This document shows positions 1 through 5,654 of a stretch of DNA of 12,907 nucleotides, piece by piece. The DNA is taken from contig CALAZX010000110.1 of assembly GCA_937926555.1 (NCBI GenBank), forward strand, positions 1 to 12,907. The letters are read 5' to 3'. How positions within the stretch are numbered: position 1 is the stretch's first letter; each line of letters begins with the position of its first letter. Source of the DNA: an uncultured Negativicutes bacterium. GTDB taxonomy: Bacteria > Bacillota > Negativicutes > Acidaminococcales > Acidaminococcaceae. The position numbers and the translations under genes are program-made. Below the pieces are notes generated by a model. It saw nothing but the letters and a program-made list of their open reading frames with translations, made no database searches and had not been told where the DNA came from.

Positions 1-1
1 G

Positions 2-730
2 ATGGAAGAGAGATTACAGAAAGTCCTGGCGGCAGCAGGTGTCGCATCCCGGCGCGAGGCGGAAAAATTCATATTGGCGGGCCGTGTGAAAGTCAACGGC
101 AAAGTGGTGAAGGAGCTGGGCACGAAAGTGGGCCCCAAGGCCTTCATCCTGGTGGACGGCCAGCCCATCAAGCGGGAGAAGAAGACCTACCTCCTGTTCT
201 ACAAGCCCAGGGGCGTGGTGACCACCATGAAAGACCCCCAGGGCCGCCGCACCGTGGCGGATTTCGTGAAAGACGTGCCCCAGCGGGTGTTCCCCGTGGG
301 CCGTCTGGACTACAACACCGAGGGGCTGCTGCTCCTGACCAATGACGGCGAGATCACCCAGGCCCTGACCCATCCCAAGCATGAGGTGGACAAGACCTAC
401 GAGGTGACGGTGCCCGGCATTGTGCCCCAGGAGAAGCTGGACCTGCTCCGTCTGGGCGTGAAGCTGGAGGACGGCATGACCGCCCCGGCCATCGTGAACC
501 TGATGGAATACGACCATGACCGGAACCTGACCCATTTCTCCCTGACCATCCATGAGGGGCGGAACCGGCAGGTCCGCCGGATGTGCGATTTTATCGGATT
601 CCCCGTGCGCTATCTGAAGCGCGTGAAAATGGGCCCCTTGAACCTGTCCGGTCTGAAGCGGGGCTATTTCCGGGAGCTGTTCCCGGAAGAGGTGCTGGAA
701 CTGAAGGAAGTATGTGGTCTGCATGAGTAA
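2..730 (+). CDS. rluB: 23S rRNA pseudouridine synthase, RsuA/RluB family
   Basis: A 242-residue protein that should isomerise a uridine in 23S rRNA (U2605 in E. coli numbering) to pseudouridine, in the cytoplasm during ribosome assembly. An N-terminal S4 RNA-binding domain covers about residues 1-60 (RLQKVLAAAGVASRREAE). The catalytic domain has the family motif GRLDYNTEGLLLLTNDG, placing the nucleophilic aspartate at D103, and the later EGRNRQVRRM at 185-194. Length and N-terminus match full-length family members, so the ATG at base 2 is probably the true start, although its ribosome binding site is outside the window. The 3' end overlaps the next gene by 8 bases, so the two are probably translated together. 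Family assignment is very secure; the exact target uridine is inferred from family knowledge. Confidence 0.95.
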   Translation: MEERLQKVLAAAGVASRREAEKFILAGRVKVNGKVVKELGTKVGPKAFILVDGQPIKREKKTYLLFYKPRGVVTTMKDPQGRRTVADFVKDVPQRVFPVGRLDYNTEGLLLLTNDGEITQALTHPKHEVDKTYEVTVPGIVPQEKLDLLRLGVKLEDGMTAPAIVNLMEYDHDRNLTHFSLTIHEGRNRQVRRMCDFIGFPVRYLKRVKMGPLNLSGLKRGYFRELFPEEVLELKEVCGLHE

Positions 731-2048
731 AGTCATTGTCATCGGCGGCGGCGCCGCAGGGCTCATGGCCGGAGTGGCCGCGGCCCGCAGCGGAGCCGAC
801 ACCATCGTGCTGGAACGGATGACGGAACCGGGACGGAAACTGCTGATCACCGGCAAGGGGCGCTGCAACCTGACCAACAGCTGCGGCATCCAGGAGCTGG
901 TGAAGAACCTGCCCGGCAACGGCAAGTTCCTCTTCGGGGCGCTGAAGCGCTTCGGCAGGGAGGAGCTGCTGGACCTGCTCCGTGAAGGCGGACTGGATAC
1001 AACTGAAGAGCGGGGCGGGCGCATATTCCCCGCCAGCGGCAAGGCCATGGACGTGATAAAGACCTTCCGCGGACTGCTGAAAAGCGCCGGTGCCCGCCTG
1101 GAGACAGGCGCCCAGGTCACCGGCCTGGTGATGGACGGCATGAAGGTGAAGGGCGTCCAGTTCCGCCGGCTGCTGAATGACGGCCGGAAGGCGGGGCAGG
1201 ACTACCGCAGCACTGAGCTGGGCAAGGTGAAGCTGGGCCGCACGGAGACCCTTCCGGCGGACGCGGTGATTGTCTGCACCGGCGGTGCCTCCTATCCCGG
1301 CACCGGCTCCGACGGCAATTTCTTCGCCGTGCTGGAGAAGCTGGGCATCGGCATGACCCCGCTGCTGCCCGCCCTGGTGCCCCTGGCGCCGGAGGAGGGC
1401 TTCGCCGAGGACCTGGACGGGCTCACGCTGAAGAACGTCCAGGGCACGGTGATGAGCGGCGGCAAGGAGCTGGTCTCCGAGTTCGGCGAGCTGCAGTTCA
1501 CCCGTGGCACCGTGGCGGGGCCCATCAGCCTCACCATGAGCCGCAAGGTGGCCCAGGCCGCCGCGGCGGGAGCCGACGACCTGGAACTGGTGCTGGACCT
1601 GAAACCGGCACTGGACCGGGAGAAACTGGACAACCGCCTGCAGCGCGATTTCGCCGAGTTCAGTAAGAAGAAGCTGAAGGAAGTGGTCCGCAAACTCCTG
1701 CCGCCCCAGCTGGTGGAGCCGGTGCTTGACACCGCCTACCTGGACGGGGAGAAGCAGGTGAGCCAGGTGTCCCGGGAGGAACGCCGTCAGCTGGTGGAGG
1801 CCCTGAAGACCTGGACCATCCCCCTGACCGGCACCCGGCCCCTGGCGGAGGCCATCGTCACCTCCGGCGGCGTGGCCCTGAAGGGGATCGACCCCAAAAC
1901 CATGGCCAGCAGGCAGGTGGAGGGACTCTACTTCGCCGGCGAGGTCATGGATGTGGACGGCTATACGGGAGGCTACAACCTCCAGGCCGCCTTCAGCAGC
2001 GGCTATGTAGCCGGACAGTCCGCCGCCTCCGCGGGGGAGACGGACTGA
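723..2048 (+). CDS. HI0933/BaiN-type NAD(P)/FAD-dependent oxidoreductase
   Basis: A 441-residue flavoprotein of the HI0933 (YhiN/BaiN-like) family. Visible motifs are the dinucleotide-binding GGGAAG (8-13) near the N-terminus, the family signature GRKLLITGKGRCNLTN (37-52), CTGGASYPGTGSDG (185-198), and the C-terminal FAD-contacting GEVMDVDGYTGGYNLQ (406-421). The fold should be a Rossmann FAD domain with an inserted substrate domain. The physiological substrate is not established for most members. BaiN of Clostridium scindens was linked to bile acid reduction, but nothing here supports that specifically. ATG 723 is preferred because it gives the usual start, MSKVIVIGGG. GTG 714, 5 bases behind the AGGA at 705-708, is a possible alternative start. 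The gene overlaps rluB by 8 bases (ATGAGTAA), which suggests translational coupling. Confidence 0.9.
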   Translation: MSKVIVIGGGAAGLMAGVAAARSGADTIVLERMTEPGRKLLITGKGRCNLTNSCGIQELVKNLPGNGKFLFGALKRFGREELLDLLREGGLDTTEERGGRIFPASGKAMDVIKTFRGLLKSAGARLETGAQVTGLVMDGMKVKGVQFRRLLNDGRKAGQDYRSTELGKVKLGRTETLPADAVIVCTGGASYPGTGSDGNFFAVLEKLGIGMTPLLPALVPLAPEEGFAEDLDGLTLKNVQGTVMSGGKELVSEFGELQFTRGTVAGPISLTMSRKVAQAAAAGADDLELVLDLKPALDREKLDNRLQRDFAEFSKKKLKEVVRKLLPPQLVEPVLDTAYLDGEKQVSQVSREERRQLVEALKTWTIPLTGTRPLAEAIVTSGGVALKGIDPKTMASRQVEGLYFAGEVMDVDGYTGGYNLQAAFSSGYVAGQSAASAGETD

Positions 2049-2063
2049 CGGGGTACATCCCCG
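2049..2063 (+). other. Short hairpin immediately after the flavoprotein stop
   Basis: CGGGG-TACAT-CCCCG begins at the base after the TGA stop. It forms a perfect 5-bp GC-rich stem with a 5-nt loop. No U-tract follows, so it is not a classical intrinsic terminator. It may protect the 3' end of the upstream message or slow RNA polymerase before cmk. Confidence 0.4.
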
Positions 2064-2094
2064 CATCACCGCCGGAGCGCTTCCGTATCATCAC

Positions 2095-2173
2095 AGGAGG
2101 CCATCCGGCAATGCCGCCGGCAGGATCCGGCGGCGCATCACCCATGAAACAAGAATACAAACGTAAGGTGTGA
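2095..2173 (+). CDS. Possible 20-codon leader ORF upstream of cmk
   Basis: A strong Shine-Dalgarno (AGGAGG, 2095-2100) lies 10 bases before an ATG at 2111. This opens a 20-codon frame (begins MPPAGSGG, ends EYKRKV) that stops at the TGA at 2171-2173. The stop overlaps the alternative GTG start of cmk (GTGA at 2170-2173) and lies 5 bases before the preferred TTG start at 2179. A perfect hairpin lies just inside the frame. The arrangement resembles a translated leader, but the peptide has no recognisable family and the frame could be chance. The range given includes the ribosome binding site. Confidence 0.22.
2113..2134 (+). other. Perfect 8-bp hairpin between the flavoprotein gene and cmk
   Basis: GCCGCCGG (2113-2120) and CCGGCGGC (2127-2134) are exact inverted repeats around a 6-nt loop (CAGGAT). 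This is a very stable all-GC stem. No run of T follows, so a rho-independent terminator is unlikely. It sits inside the possible leader ORF and about 45 bases before the cmk start, where it could affect translation or RNA stability. Confidence 0.5.
2165..2170 (+). promoter_or_regulatory. Ribosome binding site of cmk, deciding a TTG start
   Basis: AAGGTG at 2165-2170 is 8 bases before TTG 2179, a normal spacing. The in-frame GTG at 2170 overlaps this site and so could not use it. The same 11-base string, GTAAGGTGTGA, occurs before plsC (2844-2854), where AAGGTG serves an ATG 6 bases away. That parallel supports the TTG. Confidence 0.6.
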
Positions 2174-2178
2174 TCAAT

Positions 2179-2847
2179 TTGACAAAAGGGTTTGTTGTTG
2201 CCATCGATGGACCGGCGGGAGCCGGCAAGAGCACCATCGCCAAGAAAGTGGCGGAGACACTGGGCTTCGCCTATATCGACACAGGAGCCATGTACCGGGC
2301 CGTGACCTGGAAGCTGCTGCGGACAGGGAAGGAGTTCTCTCCGGAACTGGCGGCGGAGCTGGCGGAGAAGATCGAGATCCGTTTTCGCCCGGAAAGCGAC
2401 CGGAACAGGGTCTATGTGGACGGGCAGGAGGTCACTGACGACATCCGCACCCAGGAGGTGTCCCGTCTGGTTTCCCGTGTGGCCGCGGTCCCCGCGGTGC
2501 GTGAGGCGATGGTGGCGCAGCAGCGCCTGATGGGCGCGGAGTCCGGCGTGGTCATGGACGGCCGTGACATCGGAACCGTGGTGTTCCCCGCAGCCCAGTG
2601 CAAGATCTTTCTCACCGCCAGCGTGGAGGAGCGCGCCAGACGCCGCGGTCTGGAGCTGGAGGCCAAAGGCCAGCAGGTGGACTACAAGGCACTGCAGGCC
2701 GATATCGCCAGCCGTGACAAGCAGGACAGCGAGCGCGAGGTGTCCCCGCTGAGACAGGCGGAGGACGCGGTGTACCTGGACACGTCCGACATGGACATCA
2801 AGCAGGTGACCGAAGAGATCATCCGGCTGGTGAATCTGAAAAAGTAA
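2179..2847 (+). CDS. cmk: Cytidylate kinase
   Basis: A 222-residue (d)CMP kinase, which phosphorylates CMP and dCMP with ATP for nucleotide recycling and phospholipid precursor supply in the cytoplasm. The P-loop GPAGAGKST is at 11-19, DTGAMYR at 34-40 is the conserved NMP-site motif, DGRDIGT is at 127-133, and the lid-like arginine-rich RDKQDSER is at 179-186. Length is normal for the family. TTG 2179 is chosen as start from the AAGGTG spacing; GTG 2170 would add three residues (MIN). The stop codon overlaps the plsC ribosome binding site, so cmk and plsC form one translational unit. The cmk-plsC-ispH-rpsA order is common in Firmicutes. The TTG start and modest ribosome binding site suggest low expression. 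Function is very secure. Confidence 0.96.
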   Translation: MTKGFVVAIDGPAGAGKSTIAKKVAETLGFAYIDTGAMYRAVTWKLLRTGKEFSPELAAELAEKIEIRFRPESDRNRVYVDGQEVTDDIRTQEVSRLVSRVAAVPAVREAMVAQQRLMGAESGVVMDGRDIGTVVFPAAQCKIFLTASVEERARRRGLELEAKGQQVDYKALQADIASRDKQDSEREVSPLRQAEDAVYLDTSDMDIKQVTEEIIRLVNLKK

Positions 2848-2851
2848 GGTG
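2846..2851 (+). promoter_or_regulatory. Ribosome binding site of plsC overlapping the cmk stop
   Basis: AAGGTG at 2846-2851 shares the last two bases of the cmk TAA and precedes ATG 2858 by 6 bases. Ribosomes finishing cmk would reach this site directly. Confidence 0.65.
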
Positions 2852-2857
2852 TGACTT

Positions 2858-3475
2858 ATGTCTTTCTATAAATTCTGCCATACATTGTTTCCCCTGATAT
2901 TCAAGGTATGGCTCCGTTTTGAAGTCATCGGGGAGGAGAACATCCCCAAGACGGGACCGGTGGTCCTGGCGGCCAACCATCTGAGCCTGCTGGATCCCCC
3001 TGTCCTGGGAGCTGCTGCTTCCCGCCCGGTGCATTTCATGGCCAAAGCGGAACTGTTCAAGCCGGCTTTCTTCGGCTGGATCATCCGCAAACTGGGGGTC
3101 TTTCCCGTCCGTCGGGGAGGCGCTGACCGCCAGGCCATCAAAACAGGACTTTCCCTGCTGGAAGACAACCGCGTAGTGGCTGTTTTCCCGGAAGGAACCC
3201 GCAGCAAGACAGGGGAGCTGGGAAGAGCCGGAGGCGGCACTTTCCTCATGGCCGTGAGAAGCGGCGCGGCTGTGGTTCCCGCCTATATCGACGGAACGGA
3301 CCTGAAACGGCATCCCGGCTGGCCCAAGGTCCGGGTTATCTTCGGCAGTCCCCTGGAATATGACCGGGAGGAAGCCAAGACCCGGGAAGGTATGGAAAAT
3401 CTGGGTAACCGGTGGCGCGAAGCGGTACTGGACCTGAAAAAGGCGGTTGTTGCTGATGAATGTGATCGTTGCTGA
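2858..3475 (+). CDS. plsC: 1-acyl-sn-glycerol-3-phosphate acyltransferase
   Basis: A 205-residue acyltransferase that adds the second acyl chain to lysophosphatidic acid to make phosphatidic acid at the inner face of the cytoplasmic membrane. Motif I (HX4D) is NHLSLLDPP with H41 and D46, motif III is PEGTRSKTGE with E112-R115, and motif IV is near VVPAYIDG (139-146). A hydrophobic stretch at about residues 7-19 may be a shallow membrane anchor. The length is typical of the short Firmicute PlsC form. The gene is 10 bases after cmk and overlaps ispH-rpsA by 20 bases, consistent with one operon. It contains no unusual residues in the catalytic motifs. Confidence 0.93.
   Translation: MSFYKFCHTLFPLIFKVWLRFEVIGEENIPKTGPVVLAANHLSLLDPPVLGAAASRPVHFMAKAELFKPAFFGWIIRKLGVFPVRRGGADRQAIKTGLSLLEDNRVVAVFPEGTRSKTGELGRAGGGTFLMAVRSGAAVVPAYIDGTDLKRHPGWPKVRVIFGSPLEYDREEAKTREGMENLGNRWREAVLDLKKAVVADECDRC
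3438..3446 (+). promoter_or_regulatory. Ribosome binding site of the ispH-rpsA fusion
   Basis: AAAAGGCGG (3438-3446), inside the 3' end of plsC, is 9 bases before ATG 3456. Two in-frame TTG codons at 3447 and 3450 are directly adjacent and too close to use it, so ATG 3456 is the likely start. Confidence 0.55.
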
Positions 3476-5573
3476 TCCCTGCGGATTCTGTTACGGGGTG
3501 AAACGGGCGGTGCAGATCGCGGAGAGCGCGGCGGATTCTCTGCCGGCATCCACGTTCGGACCACTGATCCACAATCCCCAGTTCACCGAGTCCCTGAAAA
3601 AGAAGGGAATCGGCTGCAAAGAATCCCTGGCGGATTTCAAACCGGGCGAGACAATCATTTTCCGCTCCCACGGTGTGGGCCCGGACGTCTATGAGACGGC
3701 GGAAAAGCTGAATCTGAAAATTTTAGATGCCACCTGCCCCAATGTGCGTTTAAGCCAGAAAAAGGCGCTGGAAGCGGTCCGGGACGGATATCTTCCGGTG
3801 ATTGTGGGAGAAAAAAATCATCCTGAAGTAAAAAGCATATTGGCATATGCGGGAAAAAATGGTATCATTATAGAATGTAATAAGGATATAGGGGAAGTCC
3901 CTCAGGCCGAGAAGTACGCCGTGATCATCCAGACAACGTTTGAACTGGCGAAATTCGAAGCGATCCTGAAGGAACTCCAGTCCGCCCGCCCGGGTATATA
4001 CAGGGTGGAGAGGACTATCTGCCTTGCCACGTCCCAGCGACAGAAAGCTGCCGCGGAGCTGGCGGAGAAGGTGGACGCCTTTATCGTTATTGGCGGACGT
4101 AACAGTGCCAATACCCGGCATCTGTTTGATCTGGTGAGCGAAATTTGCCCCCGTTGCTTCCAGATAGAGACCGCAGCGGAACTTTCTCCGGAAATGTTCC
4201 AAGGGTGCAAAAATATAGGTATTACGGCCGGAGCATCAACTCCGGATCGCATAATTAAGGAGGCTGTCATGGCAATGGAAAATGTGGACAAGAAAAATAT
4301 GGAAGGTAACGATTTTGAGGCGATGCTCGCAGAAAGCATGGAAGATTTCGGCGTACATCCCGGCAAACTCGTTACGGGAACTATCTCCCAGGTAGACAAA
4401 GAAGGCGTTTATGTAGATTTCGGTTATATCCGCGACGGACTGATTACCTGGAACGACTGGGCAATCGATGCTGACCCCGAAGAGCTGATCAACACTCTGG
4501 AACTGGGCCAGGAAGTGGAAGCTGTTGTTATCCCCGCACAGAACGAGGATTTCGCACGTCTCTCCAAAATCCGCGCTGAGAAAGAGGCTGCTTGGAAAGA
4601 TGTAGCTGAACTGCCGGAAGGCGAAACCCGCCCCTGCACCTGCAAAGTGCTGCGCGTGATCAAAGCTCGCAACCGCGACCGCAACAGCGACAGCCCGAGA
4701 CGTGTGGTTGGCCTGTCTGTTCTGGTTGAAGGCGTTGAAGGCTTCATGCCCGCATCCCATGTTGAACTGCGTCACATTGATGACTTCACTCCTTACGTAG
4801 GCAAAGAGCTGGAAGCAGAAGTTATTGAAGTGAATGTTGATAAAAAACGTATCGTTGTTTCCCGCCGCAGCCTGCTGCGCGCCGAGAAAGCAAAGAAACA
4901 TCAGGAATGGCTGGAGAACCGCGAAGCACGCATCCAGGCACGCCGCGAAGAGCGCGCTGCCAAAGAGGAAGCTGCTTACGCCAAGATCGCTGAAGGCGAG
5001 ATCTACGAAGGCGAAGTTAAGAAAGTTGCTGATTTCGGCCTGTTCGTAGAAGTTGTTGACGGCCTGGTAGGCCTGGTTCACACCAGCGAGCTGTCTTACG
5101 ACCGCGGTGTTAAACCGGCTGACGTTGCCACCGAAGGCGACATGGTGAAAGTATTCGTGAAGAAGATCGACAAGGACGCACGCCGTGTATCCCTGAGCAT
5201 CAAAGCCACCCAGGAAGATCCCTGGCTGGCAGCTGCCAAAGACTTCGAGGAAGGCGACGTTGTTGAAGGCGTTGTAAACCGCTTCCTGCCCTTTGGCGCT
5301 CTGGTTAAACTGAACGACCGCGTAGAAGGCATGATCCATGTTTCCGAGATCGCTGAGGAGCATGTTGACAAACCGGAAGACGTTCTGGAAATCGGTCAGA
5401 CTGTAAAACCGATGATCATCCGTGTGGACCGCCCGCACAGAAAAATCGGCCTGTCCCTGACCCGCGCGAAGAAAAACCAGGAGAAAGCAACCATCAACGC
5501 TTACATGGATAACGGCGCTGAGGAATTCTCCAACAACGCTCTGGCAGACCAGCTGGAAAGCCTGAAGAAATAA
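3456..5573 (+). CDS. ispH-rpsA: IspH-ribosomal protein S1 fusion
   Basis: A 705-residue bifunctional protein. Residues 1-271 are 4-hydroxy-3-methylbut-2-enyl diphosphate (HMBPP) reductase, the last MEP-pathway enzyme, which makes IPP and DMAPP with a [4Fe-4S] cluster. The cluster cysteines are C12 (GFCYGVKRA), C94 (DATCPNV) and C189. Substrate-site H39, H72, H122 and E124 (KNHPEV), plus QTTF near 159-162, are present. Residues from about 303 carry four S1 RNA-binding domains (about 303-373, 392-471, 513-584, 598-671), with a charged helical spacer at 475-511. Four S1 domains is the usual Firmicute count. The fusion is known in Clostridia and Negativicutes, so it is not an artefact. Codon use becomes markedly richer in GTT, GCT, GAA and AAA after the junction. 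A perfect internal ribosome binding site and ATG lie at the domain boundary. The gene overlaps plsC by 20 bases and ends at a strong terminator. Confidence 0.95.
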   Translation: MNVIVADPCGFCYGVKRAVQIAESAADSLPASTFGPLIHNPQFTESLKKKGIGCKESLADFKPGETIIFRSHGVGPDVYETAEKLNLKILDATCPNVRLSQKKALEAVRDGYLPVIVGEKNHPEVKSILAYAGKNGIIIECNKDIGEVPQAEKYAVIIQTTFELAKFEAILKELQSARPGIYRVERTICLATSQRQKAAAELAEKVDAFIVIGGRNSANTRHLFDLVSEICPRCFQIETAAELSPEMFQGCKNIGITAGASTPDRIIKEAVMAMENVDKKNMEGNDFEAMLAESMEDFGVHPGKLVTGTISQVDKEGVYVDFGYIRDGLITWNDWAIDADPEELINTLELGQEVEAVVIPAQNEDFARLSKIRAEKEAAWKDVAELPEGETRPCTCKVLRVIKARNRDRNSDSPRRVVGLSVLVEGVEGFMPASHVELRHIDDFTPYVGKELEAEVIEVNVDKKRIVVSRRSLLRAEKAKKHQEWLENREARIQARREERAAKEEAAYAKIAEGEIYEGEVKKVADFGLFVEVVDGLVGLVHTSELSYDRGVKPADVATEGDMVKVFVKKIDKDARRVSLSIKATQEDPWLAAAKDFEEGDVVEGVVNRFLPFGALVKLNDRVEGMIHVSEIAEEHVDKPEDVLEIGQTVKPMIIRVDRPHRKIGLSLTRAKKNQEKATINAYMDNGAEEFSNNALADQLESLKK
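3840..3868 (+). promoter_or_regulatory. Candidate internal promoter inside the ispH part
   Basis: TTGGCA (3840-3845), 17 bases, then TATCAT (3863-3868): each hexamer matches the sigma70 consensus at 5 of 6 positions with ideal spacing. It lies in an unusually AT-rich island (about 3811-3895) within otherwise GC-rich coding DNA. Transcription from about 3875 would produce an RNA covering the S1 half but lacking the IspH start and first two cluster cysteines. The role is inferred. Confidence 0.42.
4228..4245 (+). other. Hairpin just upstream of the internal S1 ribosome binding site
   Basis: CCGGAG (4228-4233) and CTCCGG (4240-4245) are exact inverted repeats with a 6-nt loop, ending 11 bases before the internal AAGGAGG. 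In mRNA this stem would sit next to the internal translation start. It may keep that start open or act as a protein-binding element, but it could also be a by-product of coding for TAGASTPD. Confidence 0.35.
4257..4263 (+). promoter_or_regulatory. Perfect internal Shine-Dalgarno at the IspH/S1 boundary
   Basis: AAGGAGG at 4257-4263 is fully complementary to the 16S anti-Shine-Dalgarno and is 5 bases before an in-frame ATG at 4269. It is stronger than the site serving the fusion start. Its position coincides with the end of the IspH domain (after GASTPDRIIKE). Confidence 0.7.
4269..5573 (+). CDS. rpsA: Possible stand-alone ribosomal protein S1 from an internal start
   Basis: Translation from ATG 4269 would yield a 434-residue S1 protein (MAMENVDKKNMEG...) with all four S1 domains and no IspH part. 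The start is in frame with the fusion (residue 272) and has an ideal ribosome binding site 5 bases upstream. The downstream codons look like those of highly expressed ribosomal genes: GTT and GCT for Val and Ala, GAA, AAA, CTG and CGC. S1 is needed in amounts comparable to ribosomes, far above those of an isoprenoid enzyme, so an independent product makes biological sense. Separate production is inferred; the signals themselves are directly visible. Confidence 0.5.
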   Translation: MAMENVDKKNMEGNDFEAMLAESMEDFGVHPGKLVTGTISQVDKEGVYVDFGYIRDGLITWNDWAIDADPEELINTLELGQEVEAVVIPAQNEDFARLSKIRAEKEAAWKDVAELPEGETRPCTCKVLRVIKARNRDRNSDSPRRVVGLSVLVEGVEGFMPASHVELRHIDDFTPYVGKELEAEVIEVNVDKKRIVVSRRSLLRAEKAKKHQEWLENREARIQARREERAAKEEAAYAKIAEGEIYEGEVKKVADFGLFVEVVDGLVGLVHTSELSYDRGVKPADVATEGDMVKVFVKKIDKDARRVSLSIKATQEDPWLAAAKDFEEGDVVEGVVNRFLPFGALVKLNDRVEGMIHVSEIAEEHVDKPEDVLEIGQTVKPMIIRVDRPHRKIGLSLTRAKKNQEKATINAYMDNGAEEFSNNALADQLESLKK

Positions 5574-5586
5574 TCCAACTCTTATG

Positions 5587-5617
5587 AAAGGGGGACGGTT
5601 CGCCGCCCTCCTTTTTT
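5587..5617 (+). terminator. Rho-independent terminator after ispH-rpsA
   Basis: A stem of ten positions (5589-5598 with 5603-5612) is closed by a TTCG tetraloop, with one G-U pair and one A-C mismatch. Six T residues follow (5612-5617), and AAA at 5587-5589 can pair into that tract. It starts 14 bases after the stop codon and should end most S1 transcripts. Confidence 0.88.
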
Positions 5618-5640
5618 CTCATTGTAGGGGAAATTCACCG

Positions 5641-5646
5641 AGGAGG
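5641..5646 (+). promoter_or_regulatory. Ribosome binding site of fni
   Basis: AGGAGG lies 8 bases before ATG 5655. I could not recognise a convincing promoter in the ~37 bases between the terminator and this site. fni may therefore depend on read-through or on a promoter hidden in the 3' end of rpsA. Confidence 0.7.
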
Positions 5647-5654
5647 AGAAAATC

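Noticed and set aside
591..2069. Long minus-strand open frame opposite the flavoprotein gene
   Set aside because: It mirrors a well-supported gene on the plus strand, has a His/Gln/Gly-rich composition caused by biased third positions, and shows no family motif or ribosome binding site.
3456..5573. Fusion of IspH and S1 as an assembly or frameshift error
   Set aside because: Both domains are intact and continuous in frame, and the same fusion is known in Clostridia and Negativicutes.
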